Positions 15,754-24,450 are shown, counted from the first letter of the stretch. The stretch is 43,555 bases of DNA from JAGOTT01 sp964450795 (GCA_964450795.1 CAYVDI010000002.1:1-43555); one strand, 5' to 3'. Numbers and translations: made by a program. The notes: generated by a model from the sequence alone, not told the origin.

Positions 15754-16970
15754 TTGATATTCTCCATAACGCTGTACATCGGTTGAAGCATGGCGATCGC
15801 GAAGAACCCGACGCCGCCGCCGATGAGAAGCATGAGCACCGGCTCGACGATGGACGACATGTTCTTCGTGATCTGGTTCACCTCCTCCTCATAGAACTCC
15901 GCGAGCCGCTCGAGCACGATTTCGGTCTTTCCCGTTTCCTCGCCGACCTCGATGATCTGCGAAACGAGGATCGGGAACTGCCGCTCATGCGACCCGATGA
16001 TCTTCGAAAGCTCGGTGCCCTTCTGAATCTCCTCGATCGCCTCGTCAAGCACGTCCTTATAGTAGACGTTCCCAAGCGTCTTCCCGACGATCTTGAGACT
16101 GTCCACGACGGAGACGCCGCTCTTGAGAAGGGAGCTGTAGATGCGCGCGAACCTGGCGCAGTTCACTTTCATGACGATGTTCCCGACGATCGGCATCCGG
16201 AGAAAGAGGAAATGAAAGAAGCGTTTCCCTTTGGATGTCCCATAGAGAAACTTCACGGAAAAAACGGCAAGGACGACGATCACGAGCGAAAGAACGGCAT
16301 GATCACGGAGAAAATCGCTCATTCCCATGATGAAGAGCGTCGTTTTCGGAAGCTCGACGTCCATATCCTTGAACACGCCCGTGATCTTCGGAAGGATGTA
16401 GGTGAGCATGAGGATTCCGATCCCGACCATCGCCACGACGATGACCGCCGGGTACGTCATCGCACCCTTCACCTTGCTCCGGAGGTCATGTTCCTTTTCG
16501 AGTTGGAGCGCGAGAACGTCGAGCACGCTCTCGAGGTTACCCGACACCTCACCGACGTAGACCATGTTCGTGAAGAGCTCCGAGAAGACACTCGGGTATT
16601 TCGCCAGACTTTCGGAGAGCGACTTCCCTGCCTGAACCTCCCCATGCACGTCGGTAAGAATCTTCCGGAACGTCTTGTTCTTCGTCTGGAGCGACAGACT
16701 CTTGATCGCACGGGCCACCACGAGCCCGGACGATATCATGACGGCCAGATTCCGGGCGAACACCATCTTCTCCTTGAGCGGAACCGACATGAACCGATCG
16801 AGGAACTTGATCTTCACCTCCGATTCCTCGCCGACTTCCCTGGCAGACGTAAGAAGGAGACCGTTCGCCCGGAGGTCTGATGCGAGTTCCCGTTCATCCT
16901 TTGCGTTCGCTTCGCCGCTTGACGCCGATCCGTCCGCGATACTTTTCGCAGTATACAGAAATTTCGCCAT
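15750..16970 (-). CDS. pilC: Type IV pilus inner-membrane platform protein PilC (GspF family)
   Basis: The 406-residue protein has two T2SSF domains (about 70-190 and 275-395), each with the family helix pairs: FARNLAVMISSGLVVARAI, GEVQAGKSLSESL, YVGEVSGNLESVL, GAMTYPAVIVV in the first, and FARIYSSLLKSGVSVVDSL, ERQFPILVSQIIEVGEETG and a final membrane helix VEPVLMLLIGGGVGFFAIAMLQPMY in the second. PilC recruits the assembly ATPase to the membrane platform. It heads the pilus cluster, whose next gene overlaps it by 4 nt. Length and motifs are normal. Confidence 0.93.
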   Translation of the reverse strand: MAKFLYTAKSIADGSASSGEANAKDERELASDLRANGLLLTSAREVGEESEVKIKFLDRFMSVPLKEKMVFARNLAVMISSGLVVARAIKSLSLQTKNKTFRKILTDVHGEVQAGKSLSESLAKYPSVFSELFTNMVYVGEVSGNLESVLDVLALQLEKEHDLRSKVKGAMTYPAVIVVAMVGIGILMLTYILPKITGVFKDMDVELPKTTLFIMGMSDFLRDHAVLSLVIVVLAVFSVKFLYGTSKGKRFFHFLFLRMPIVGNIVMKVNCARFARIYSSLLKSGVSVVDSLKIVGKTLGNVYYKDVLDEAIEEIQKGTELSKIIGSHERQFPILVSQIIEVGEETGKTEIVLERLAEFYEEEVNQITKNMSSIVEPVLMLLIGGGVGFFAIAMLQPMYSVMENIK

Positions 16971-17003
16971 ATGAAGATCGTGTTCGTTTGTTTTTCTCCC
17001 TGC

Positions 17004-17012
17004 AGTATATCA
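17004..17012 (-). promoter_or_regulatory. Possible extended -10 promoter ahead of pilC
   Basis: On the minus strand TGA-TATACT gives an extended -10 (TG-N-TATACT) about 35 nt before the pilC ATG, with no good -35. The gap between the nucleotidyltransferase stop (17060) and pilC (16970) is 89 nt and is the natural place for the pilus operon promoter. Confidence 0.35.
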
Positions 17013-17059
17013 CAAAACGCCGCAAGAGGCTCACGGATATCGGATCACGCGCGGTACGA

Positions 17060-17983
17060 TCAGCGGATACGGAACTCCGCCCATGTGCGCATGAACCGTT
17101 CGAACACGCGCGGGCCGCGCGGCTCCGGGAGAAAGATAAGTGCCTGATCGGTCGCCTCGATGCGCCCTCCGTGAATGCTCGTCTTCGGATTTCTCGCGAT
17201 CTTTTTCTTCTGCCATGAAGAGAGCCATGACTCAAGGAACGGGAAATCGAGACCGTTTTCAAGAAGTTGACGGACGAAAAGCGACGCACCCGGCTCACGG
17301 CGATACCAGAGCGGCAGCAGCTCCGTCTGTCGGAACTCCGGTTTGAACCTGCCGATCCATCGATTCTTGAGCTCGAAACGCCTGAATACATCCGCACCGA
17401 CTACAGGGATAAGGAACCGATATTCGTGCGCGGAAAAAAGATCCTTTGTCGATATTTCCAACGAATCATCCGCCACATAATAGTTGAGACAGGCCCGATC
17501 CCGGTGAAACTCACCATGCCGACGCTTTCCGATGACATGAAGAAATCCCGTAAGCAACGTCCGCCCGAGCCAGATACGCCCCGACCGAAGCACGACGAAC
17601 AGATCCCAGTCACTCTCCCGACCCCCTTTTTTCATCGCGAGACTCCCGGTCACGCCGATCATACGCACGAACGGAACGAAGGAAAGAAGACGTGCGAGAC
17701 GACGGATCCGCTTCAGTTTCGCGGAAGATACCTTTTCGAGACGGATTCTCGATCGTATCAGGCTCTCTCTCCCGGAAAGAGTGATGAATCCGTCCTGAAA
17801 AACGACCGCCCCGGGAAGATCGTTTCCGCTGAGCGCCGAAACAACCTCGCCGAGACGAATCGCGGACCGTTCATCCTGCTCATCCATCCGGACAAGGTGC
17901 GCCCATGCCTCGAACGCGGTAAGCGGATAATCGAGCGCATCATAGTAAGCGACGGTGGCGAGGAGGTTTTTCGAGAGAGACAC
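17060..17983 (-). CDS. Nucleotidyltransferase-like protein (Pol beta superfamily motif)
   Basis: The 307-residue frame contains GVTGSLAMKKGGRESDWDLFVV around residue 110, a GS-x(n)-DxD motif of the nucleotidyltransferase superfamily (G-S, then D-W-D). The N-terminal 80 residues look like a winged-helix segment (YYDALDYPLTAFEAWAHL), an arrangement seen in uncharacterised CPR proteins of this kind. The C-terminal half is basic and aromatic. Substrate and function are unknown. The GTG at 17983 lies 20 nt after the uvrA-paralogue stop and is the first start that avoids overlap; a start further upstream would overlap that gene by 92 nt. No clear ribosome site is seen, so the start is uncertain. 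Confidence 0.62.
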   Translation of the reverse strand: MSLSKNLLATVAYYDALDYPLTAFEAWAHLVRMDEQDERSAIRLGEVVSALSGNDLPGAVVFQDGFITLSGRESLIRSRIRLEKVSSAKLKRIRRLARLLSFVPFVRMIGVTGSLAMKKGGRESDWDLFVVLRSGRIWLGRTLLTGFLHVIGKRRHGEFHRDRACLNYYVADDSLEISTKDLFSAHEYRFLIPVVGADVFRRFELKNRWIGRFKPEFRQTELLPLWYRREPGASLFVRQLLENGLDFPFLESWLSSWQKKKIARNPKTSIHGGRIEATDQALIFLPEPRGPRVFERFMRTWAEFRIR

Positions 17984-18002
17984 GGAAGTGATGTCACGGG
18001 TT

Positions 18003-20531
18003 TCAGAGGTATCGCGCAGTCGGGCTCTTCTTGCATTTCCTGAGCTTCTCCGGAGTCCCTTCGCAGACGATCTCGCCACCGGCCGCACCGCCATCCGGTC
18101 CGAGTTCGATCACCCAATCGGCGTGATTGATGACGTCCGTACTGTGTTCGACGACCAGCACCGTATTCCCCTTGTCGACGAGCGCATCCAGCACATCAAG
18201 GAGCCGCCTCGTATCCTCGAAATGGAGACCGATAGTCGGCTCATCAAGGATGTACAGCGTGTTCCCGCTCGATTTTCGCGCCAATTCCGTCGCAAGTTTC
18301 ACCCGTTGCGCCTCGCCGCCGGAAAGCGTTGGCGCCGATTGCCCCAGAACAAGATATCCCAAGCCGACCTCCTCGAGCGTCCGAAGTTTTTCCTCGATGG
18401 GCGGCTGGTCGAGAAAGAAGGTCCGCGCCTCGGCGACCGTCATCTTGAGCACCTGGGAGATGTTCATGCCGCGATACATGACGGAGAGGGTCTTCGCGCT
18501 GTACCGACTCCCTAGGCAGACCTCGCAGGGAGCGTACATATCCGGAAGAAGATACATTTCGATCTTCTTGACACCGGCACCCTGGCACGCTTCGCACCGC
18601 CCCCCGCGCATATTGAAAGAGAAATGGCTCGCGTCGAATTTCTCCTTTTCCGCCTCGGGCGTCGCCGCGAAGAGATCGCGGATATGATTGAAGACTCCGG
18701 TGTAGGTCGCGGCATTCGACCGCGGCGTCCTGCCGATGGGATCCTGATTCACGGTGATGACTTTGTCGATGTGCTCGAGACCGTCTATCCGCGTATGCGC
18801 CCCCGGCTCCGCCAGGGCCCCATAAAAATGTTTCGCCAGGACGCGGGACAGGATATCATCGACCAACGAGGATTTCCCCGAACCGGAAACGCCGGATATC
18901 GCCACGAACGTTCCAAGTGGGATGTGCGCGTCGATGTTCTTGAGATTATGCTCGGTCGCGCCGATCACGGAAAGGAATTTCCCGTTCCCCTTCCGGACGG
19001 ATTTCTTGTTCGATACCAGCTTCCGGCCGGAAAGATACATTCCGGTTGCCGACTTCGANNNNNNNNNNNNNNNNNNNNNNNNNNNNNNNNNNNNNNNNNN
19101 NNNNNNNNNNNNNNNNNNNNNNNNNNNNNNNNNNNNNNNNNNNNNNNNNNNNNNNNNNTTCTCTACCGCCGAAAGACGCGACTCCATCTCGCGAAAAATG
19201 AGATCTGTCACCCGTTTTTCCTCACCGGAATACGTCTTCGAAAGTTCCCGCAGGAACGGACGGAGCGCGGAGACGCTCTTGGTCGCGACATCATGTATGG
19301 AAAGATCCCTGATCCGTACGGACAGCGATTCATGACGGAGGCGCTTGCCACCGCATTCCGAGCAGACCTTCTTCCGCATGCATTCTTCGAGTTCGGCCCG
19401 GAAATGATCCGATCGCGCTTCACGATACTTCTGTTCGAGCATCGGAATGACGGCTTCGAGCACCGCGTCGAGGTGTTTTTTCGGCAGTTTCTTCACCGGG
19501 ACCGAAAGCGAGAAACGTCGCGAACGAGCGAGATCCTCGAGGATCCGCAAAGGTCCGCTCCCCGCTCCCCGCTCCCCACCGGTCTTCGCGAGCGGTCGGA
19601 TAGCCCCCTCGAGGATGGACAGGTTCCGATTCGGAATGACCAGTCCGGGATCGAACTCGAGCGTGACTCCGAGTCCGGAGCAGTGCGGACAGGCTCCATC
19701 GGGACTGTTGAACGAGAACGAACTCGGAACGAAATCGGGGAAGCTCACACCGCACGCTTCACAGAGAAAGAGATTTTTATATGAATGCTCGGTATCATTG
19801 GAAAGGAGCGTCATCGACCCGGATCCGAGCCGAAGCGACGTCTCAAGCGAATCGAGGATGCGCTCCTTGTCCGGTCGAGCCGCATCGAGTACGAGCCGAT
19901 CGACCACCACCTCGATCCTCTCCGGGTCCGAACCGGAACCGATGGCGGCCTCCGCGTCAGCAAGCGATACCACCTCGCCATCCATGCGCACACGGACATA
20001 CCCCCACTCGGAGACCAACGCAAGACGGGCCGAAGCGCTTTTCCCATGGAACGAATCCGGCTCCGCAAGGAAGACGAGCGAAGTCTCGTCCGGAAAATCG
20101 AGAATCTCCCCGAGAATTTCCTGCGACGTCTTTTTCGAGAGGGGTTTCCGGCAAGATGTGCAATGCGGAACGCCCTCCTTCGCAAAGAGCAATCGGAGAT
20201 AATCATATACCTCCGTCATGGTGCCGACGGTCGAACGCGGAGACCGGGAAACGGACTTCTGATCGATCGATATCGCCGGTATCAGGTTCCGTACGGCATC
20301 GACGTCGGGCTTATCGAACGCCTCCATGAAATTCCGCGCGTACGAAGAGAGCGATTCGACATATCGGCGGTTCGCCTCCGCATACAAGGTATCGAACGCG
20401 AAAGAAGATTTCCCCGAACCGGATAGGCCGGTAATCACCACGAACGAATCGCGAGGGATATCGACATCGACGTTCTTGAGGTTGTTCACCCGCGCACCGC
20501 GGACCTCAATGACCGGCTTCTTCCCTGGCAT
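18003..20531 (-). CDS. Second UvrA-type ABC ATPase (paralogue), interrupted by an assembly gap
   Basis: The protein starts MPGKKPVIEVRGARVNN with the UvrA N-terminus, Walker A GLSGSGKSS, YVESLSSYARNF, AISIDQKSVSRSPRSTV, a first zinc module (CTSC...CEAC) and FSFNSPDGACPHCSGLG. After the gap come the second Walker A GVSGSGKSS, FSFNMRGGRCEACQGAG zinc finger, CEVCLGSRYS, LSGGEAQRVKLA and LDEPTIGLH. UvrA finds DNA lesions and loads UvrB. This copy keeps the full insertion region (PNRNLSILEGAIRPL...) that the other copy at 29734-32322 has lost. The first signature motif and Walker B fall in the 100-N gap; by comparison with the other copy about 116 residues are missing. A UvrA2-like role in drug or antibiotic tolerance is possible but not shown. 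Confidence 0.88.
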   Translation of the reverse strand: MPGKKPVIEVRGARVNNLKNVDVDIPRDSFVVITGLSGSGKSSFAFDTLYAEANRRYVESLSSYARNFMEAFDKPDVDAVRNLIPAISIDQKSVSRSPRSTVGTMTEVYDYLRLLFAKEGVPHCTSCRKPLSKKTSQEILGEILDFPDETSLVFLAEPDSFHGKSASARLALVSEWGYVRVRMDGEVVSLADAEAAIGSGSDPERIEVVVDRLVLDAARPDKERILDSLETSLRLGSGSMTLLSNDTEHSYKNLFLCEACGVSFPDFVPSSFSFNSPDGACPHCSGLGVTLEFDPGLVIPNRNLSILEGAIRPLAKTGGERGAGSGPLRILEDLARSRRFSLSVPVKKLPKKHLDAVLEAVIPMLEQKYREARSDHFRAELEECMRKKVCSECGGKRLRHESLSVRIRDLSIHDVATKSVSALRPFLRELSKTYSGEEKRVTDLIFREMESRLSAVEXXXXXXXXXXXXXXXXXXXXXXXXXXXXXXXXXXSKSATGMYLSGRKLVSNKKSVRKGNGKFLSVIGATEHNLKNIDAHIPLGTFVAISGVSGSGKSSLVDDILSRVLAKHFYGALAEPGAHTRIDGLEHIDKVITVNQDPIGRTPRSNAATYTGVFNHIRDLFAATPEAEKEKFDASHFSFNMRGGRCEACQGAGVKKIEMYLLPDMYAPCEVCLGSRYSAKTLSVMYRGMNISQVLKMTVAEARTFFLDQPPIEEKLRTLEEVGLGYLVLGQSAPTLSGGEAQRVKLATELARKSSGNTLYILDEPTIGLHFEDTRRLLDVLDALVDKGNTVLVVEHSTDVINHADWVIELGPDGGAAGGEIVCEGTPEKLRKCKKSPTARYL
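19059..19158. other. Assembly gap (100 N) inside the second uvrA
   Basis: Exactly 100 N. The flanking reading frames (SRLSAVE before, SKSATGMYLSG after in protein order) should be separated by about 116 residues, or 348 nt, judged against the other UvrA in this window. The N count is therefore a placeholder. The lost segment is the most conserved part of the ABC domain, shared between paralogues. The flanks do not repeat each other. Confidence 0.9.
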
Positions 20532-20660
20532 AGGCGTGGAATGTGGAAGCGGATGACAGTGTTTCCCAGGGTAGCATGAAATGAACGGGACGTAAAGCCG
20601 CGGATAGGAGTCGGAAGAGCGACCGCGGGGATGCCCCGCAAGGGACAATGCAAAATCAAG

Positions 20661-22517
20661 TTATTGGATTTCCGCCATAAACAGGATCGCATCATCACTT
20701 GTCACGGGCGAGTCGAGAGTGACGACGTAATCACTGCCCAATTCAGCGATACTCGGGGTTCGTGTCGAATGCCCGGATGGTCCATACACACTCACAGTGG
20801 CATGGATATCCCCCGGAGGAACTACCCATGCTCCTTTCGGGAAACTGAAAGTTTGAAGCGTTCCTGACAGCGTCCATGCGACAGCAAGTTTCTTTTTAGG
20901 ATCATCAACGGACGAAAATGGATAGACATATGGTCCAGACGTCGGGTCCATACTCTTTACGGCAGAATCTCCAAAAAATCCATACCATTCGGAGAGAGCG
21001 GTATCAACTCTGTTTCCAGAAGGTCCGGAATCCCAGCCATAAAATAATCCGCGAACAAGACCAGGCGCATACCCATGGAGAGCGGTCCATCGAAGGTACC
21101 TGGCTGTAACCTTAAGAGCGGCGACACCTCCACTTCCATTTGTCGCCGCCTGTATTCCACACTCCTCGCTTGACCAAACGCCATTCACTTCGCCGGTCCC
21201 GATCCAAGTATTACGGATATGATCCAATCGCGACTCCCAGACCTCAGAACTCATGAAATAATGAAGCGTAATGATATCGACTATATCGCTCACTTTTTTC
21301 CCGGAAAGTTCCGGCGCATACGTCCCTTGAATCTGATAATTCAGGAGTGAGTCAAGAAACGGCTCGGCATTCGAATTGGAATAGACGGTCATGCTTCCAA
21401 GCGCCACTTCGACCCCCGAAAGGAGAGACGGTCCTGCGGAACGAAGACCGGAAACAGTCGGGGCAAGATAGTACTCGACATACCAGGGAATCGTTTCCGG
21501 ATCGAAAAACTTTCCAGGTTTTCCATCTCCCTTCCATAAATGGAGATTTTCCGATGGCTTGTCGCTCGTAATCTCATTTCCGACTTGGATTACAAGCTTG
21601 TTTCGTCCCGTATTCAAGTGGTCAAGTTCAATAACACGATTCTGGACGGACTGTCGCCAGGAAGCTCCGCTATCGCTCTCGATGGAATTCATATAATCCG
21701 CGACTTGATCTTTCCCTCTCCCGGATCCGAATCCTCCGATAAGGAATATCGCGTCATGGCCGGAAAGAATACCGCTTATCGTTGATTGCGTACTCGTATC
21801 AAGCTCCGTATACGGATATGAATGAGAGGAGGAATCATATTCAATGCCATATTTATGGTCTCGGACAACTCCAGCCCATGATGCTGCAAGATAGTGTGAT
21901 CCAGCATAGGAAGTCCACGGAAACCCGGTCGTCAAACCAGGCTCCTCACCGCCGACATTGCCACCGCCGACATTGCCGCCGCCGTTGCCGCCACCGACAT
22001 TGCCGCCGCCAGTATCACCATTCGAACTTTGCGCAGCCCCCGCAGGAATCCCACCGCATGGAGCCGAAGAAGAGAAGTCAAAAGCGGCATCGGACCATTC
22101 AAAAAAACAGCCTCCATTATTGTCCGCATAGTAGCCACCACCGCTTTGACCGCTCGGCATTTTCACCACGATAGCCCATGCCGCGGCGCTTCCGAAACTT
22201 GCGACCTCGCCATTTTCTGCAAGCGTAGTTATTTCGGAATACATACGGGCGATGTCGCTCACATGCGGAACTGAAGATGATGGGGATGCGCTTCCCGGGT
22301 TGATATATGCTGGCGGATCTACAGAATAGCTATAAAGCGCCTCTCCTATGTTCAATTGATGGGAATACTCAATGATTTTCGCATCTTTTGCACGATCCCG
22401 AGCTCTCAATTCTTCAACAACTATAATGGACGCCAAAACACCAATGATTGAGACAACAATCATCACCTCTATCAAGGTAAATGCCGAAACAATATTTGCT
22501 TTTCGATTCAATATCAC
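20661..22517 (-). CDS. Type IV prepilin fused by a Gly-rich linker to a glycosidase-like domain
   Basis: The product (about 618 residues from GTG 22517) has a class III signal: a short leader then A-FTLIEVMIVVSIIGVLASI, with Ala rather than Gly at -1 and Glu at +5. The pilin body with a CFFEWSDAAFDFSSSAPCGG disulfide-like pair runs to about residue 165, followed by a GGGN/VGGG linker. The remaining 400 residues look like a (beta/alpha)8 glycosidase of clan GH-A: VIQVGNEITSD (candidate acid/base Glu after Asn), DIITLHYFMSSEVW, VWSSEECGIQ (candidate nucleophile Glu), LVRGLFYGWDSG, then a beta-rich C-terminus. The exact GH family is not recognised. Start is uncertain: the long frame to 22610 begins with a TTG; GTG 22517 gives a plausible leader. 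Confidence 0.75.
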   Translation of the reverse strand: MILNRKANIVSAFTLIEVMIVVSIIGVLASIIVVEELRARDRAKDAKIIEYSHQLNIGEALYSYSVDPPAYINPGSASPSSSVPHVSDIARMYSEITTLAENGEVASFGSAAAWAIVVKMPSGQSGGGYYADNNGGCFFEWSDAAFDFSSSAPCGGIPAGAAQSSNGDTGGGNVGGGNGGGNVGGGNVGGEEPGLTTGFPWTSYAGSHYLAASWAGVVRDHKYGIEYDSSSHSYPYTELDTSTQSTISGILSGHDAIFLIGGFGSGRGKDQVADYMNSIESDSGASWRQSVQNRVIELDHLNTGRNKLVIQVGNEITSDKPSENLHLWKGDGKPGKFFDPETIPWYVEYYLAPTVSGLRSAGPSLLSGVEVALGSMTVYSNSNAEPFLDSLLNYQIQGTYAPELSGKKVSDIVDIITLHYFMSSEVWESRLDHIRNTWIGTGEVNGVWSSEECGIQAATNGSGGVAALKVTARYLRWTALHGYAPGLVRGLFYGWDSGPSGNRVDTALSEWYGFFGDSAVKSMDPTSGPYVYPFSSVDDPKKKLAVAWTLSGTLQTFSFPKGAWVVPPGDIHATVSVYGPSGHSTRTPSIAELGSDYVVTLDSPVTSDDAILFMAEIQ

Positions 22518-22694
22518 AAGATTTTTCTTTTCGAAGTTACAGATCCGAAATTCAATCAAATCTGAAAGACCAAAAAGGCGCGAGAAGAAGACTGGGACAC
22601 ACCAAAACAAGAACCTTTACCAATCGAAACAACTCCCCCAATCACATACTACAATTCTTCCCGACCTTTTTCAATACGAACGCCCGCGAGATTT

Positions 22695-23984
22695 TCATTT
22701 CATCAAGAAATCACGACTGCGACGTTTCCGATGATAGCCTATAGCGAAGCGGTGTGCCTCGGCGTTACAGAGCAAAATCGCGCGGCGATGCTCCGCGATC
22801 GCGGTTCCGTCACCGATGAGCCGCTCCGGCTGGTGCTTCGCGTTCTTCACGATACCGACGAGCCGCACGTCGCCCCACCCCGCCTCAGCGAAGAGTTCCT
22901 CTGCCACACGGAATTGGTTCACATTCCCGTCCACCACGACGATATCCGGCCTTGGCCACTCCTGATGCTTCAATCGGCGCGAAAGGATCTCCTCGAGGGC
23001 GGAAAGATCATCCCCCGCATGTTTTCCGCGCAGAAGGAATCTTCGATACTCATCCTTGTCCAAAGCTCCCCTACTATGAACCGTCATAACACCGACGGAC
23101 GATTTTCCCGAAAGATGCGCCGCGTCGTATGCCTCGATTCGGACCGTGGTCATCGATCGTTCTCCGGCGGTTTCAGCCGGCTCGAGAAGTGCCACGTCAC
23201 GGATATGCCTCAGAGCGAAAGCGGTATTCCTCAACTCGGCCGCCTTTTCGAACTCAAGCCGCGTCGCGGCGACCTTCATCTCGCGCTCAAGTTTCCGGAT
23301 GATTTCCTCCTTCCTCCCGTCGAAAAAGAGTTCGATCCGCCGGATCGTCCGTCCATACTCTCGTGCGGAAATCTCCCCCGTGCACACCCCGGGGCAAAGT
23401 CCGATCTGCCGATGGAAACATGGTTTCCCGGTCTTTTTTGTCAGGCGTCCTCCACTCTGCGTTTCCACGACAGCCGGAACGCATGCATCACGATACGGGA
23501 ACAGTTTCCGGACGATCTTCATCGCCGCCTTGAGCTGGGTTCCATGCGGGAACGGTCCGAAGAGCGATCGGATCGGTTCCGCGAACTTCCCCTCCGAAAG
23601 ATCGCGTCCGCGGACAAGCAGGATGCGCGGGAATTCCTCTTCGGTAACGACGACATGATTGTAACTCTTATCATCCTTGGCGTCGGTATTATAGGGAGGC
23701 TGGCATTCCTTGATGAGACGCGACTCGAGAAGAAGTGCCTCAAGTACCGAGTCCGTCCCGCGCCACGCGATCGAACGCGCGAGCGAAAGCATTTTCCCGA
23801 TTTTCGGTCCGCGCGTTTCGAGGATATCGGAAGAGAAATAACTCCGCACACGATCACGAAGACTCGTCGCTTTGCCGATATAGAGCGTGCTGCCCGTTTC
23901 ATCAACGAAGAAATACACTCCCGGGGTTTCCGGTAGTTTTTTCAGATCATTGACGTTGGCCTGCCCATCGAATTTCGGTTTCAT
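22695..23984 (-). CDS. uvrC: Excinuclease ABC subunit C, without C-terminal HhH domain
   Basis: The 429-residue protein has the N-terminal GIY-YIG nuclease (GVYFFVDETGSTLYIGKATSLRDRV, residues about 20-45), a Cys-containing middle (CFHRQIGLCPGVCTG), a UVR domain for UvrB binding (about 210-240, REMKVAATRLEFEKAAELR) and the RNase H-like 5' nuclease with its catalytic residues: Asp in EAYDAAHLSG, Asp in VVVDGN and His in EAHRFA. UvrC makes both incisions in nucleotide excision repair. The protein ends at YHRKRRSRDFLMK, where normal UvrC continues into a tandem helix-hairpin-helix domain of about 60 residues. ATG 23984 has GGA 8 nt upstream; 23990 is an alternative. The frame continues open to 24242 but without family similarity. 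Confidence 0.92.
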   Translation of the reverse strand: MKPKFDGQANVNDLKKLPETPGVYFFVDETGSTLYIGKATSLRDRVRSYFSSDILETRGPKIGKMLSLARSIAWRGTDSVLEALLLESRLIKECQPPYNTDAKDDKSYNHVVVTEEEFPRILLVRGRDLSEGKFAEPIRSLFGPFPHGTQLKAAMKIVRKLFPYRDACVPAVVETQSGGRLTKKTGKPCFHRQIGLCPGVCTGEISAREYGRTIRRIELFFDGRKEEIIRKLEREMKVAATRLEFEKAAELRNTAFALRHIRDVALLEPAETAGERSMTTVRIEAYDAAHLSGKSSVGVMTVHSRGALDKDEYRRFLLRGKHAGDDLSALEEILSRRLKHQEWPRPDIVVVDGNVNQFRVAEELFAEAGWGDVRLVGIVKNAKHQPERLIGDGTAIAEHRRAILLCNAEAHRFAIGYHRKRRSRDFLMK

Positions 23985-24023
23985 ACGCATTTCCGTTCTA
24001 CCACGCCGCATCCCGCTGTGCAC

Positions 24024-24057
24024 TTTACATTTGTATTGGAATATGCTATAATAGCAT
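24024..24057 (+). promoter_or_regulatory. Strong promoter with a palindrome over its -10 element
   Basis: TTTACA (24024-24029) and a perfect TATAAT (24047-24052) are 17 nt apart. The -10 sits in a perfect inverted repeat ATGCTAT-A-ATAGCAT (24043-24057) with 7-nt arms, a likely place for a repressor to act. The start codon at 24084 has AGGGGAGG 5 nt upstream. Confidence 0.75.
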
Positions 24058-24083
24058 CTTGTAACTTGAAAGGGGAGGCTGCG

Positions 24084-24407
24084 ATGGCACAACCGGAATG
24101 GATCAAGGCGCTCGCCAAGCGGGTCATCGAAATTCTCGAGAGCAACGGGACCATCTCCCGCGGAATCTACGAGAGTCTGGCTTTCAGAAACGCTCTCGAA
24201 CAGGCGGCACGGGAACAGAAGATGAACATCATCACCGACCACGCGAAATGGGTCTACGCGTTCGATGGAGTGAAGAATTCAGTCCAGGCAACGCTGCGCT
24301 ATCGTAACCGGATACAGGCAGAAGCGCATCATCCGGTCACCGCCGGCATCACTGCCCCGAAAAAGGGATGGATGGAGCACGCTCTTCCTCCCGGTGATCG
24401 GGACTGA
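24084..24407 (+). CDS. Conserved-looking hypothetical protein, 107 residues
   Basis: The gene is well framed: strong promoter, near-perfect ribosome site (AGGGGAGG) and a strong terminator 13 nt after the stop. The product is soluble and mostly helical, with an N-terminal PEWIKALAKRVIEILES amphipathic helix, then TISRGIYESLAFRNALEQAAREQ and a KWVYAFDGVKNSVQATLRYRN stretch; the last 35 residues are Gly/Pro-rich. I recognise no family and no catalytic motif. It is flanked on the other strand by uvrC and the sigma region-4-like gene. High expression is expected from its signals. It could be a small DNA- or RNA-binding protein, but nothing in the sequence proves it. Confidence 0.72.
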   Translation: MAQPEWIKALAKRVIEILESNGTISRGIYESLAFRNALEQAAREQKMNIITDHAKWVYAFDGVKNSVQATLRYRNRIQAEAHHPVTAGITAPKKGWMEHALPPGDRD

Positions 24408-24419
24408 CGGGAACGAACG

Positions 24420-24450
24420 ACGGGCAAGGAAACTCCTTGCCCGTTTTTTT
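24420..24450 (+). terminator. Strong Rho-independent terminator
   Basis: ACGGGCAAGGA (24420-24430) pairs with TCCTTGCCCGT (24434-24444) around an AAC loop, followed by seven T. Its core (GGCAAGGAAAC...CCTTGCC) is almost the same as the terminator at 33564-33595. Confidence 0.92.

Noticed and set aside
20598..20639. GC-rich inverted repeats (CCGCGG twice, GCGGGG/CCCCGC) after the prepilin-glycosidase promoter side
   Set aside because: The hairpin has no T tract and no positional link to a gene end on either strand that would make it a clear terminator.
21945..22015. Tandem DNA repeat as a CRISPR-like array
   Set aside because: Units are short, uneven and in frame with a glycine linker; there are no spacers.
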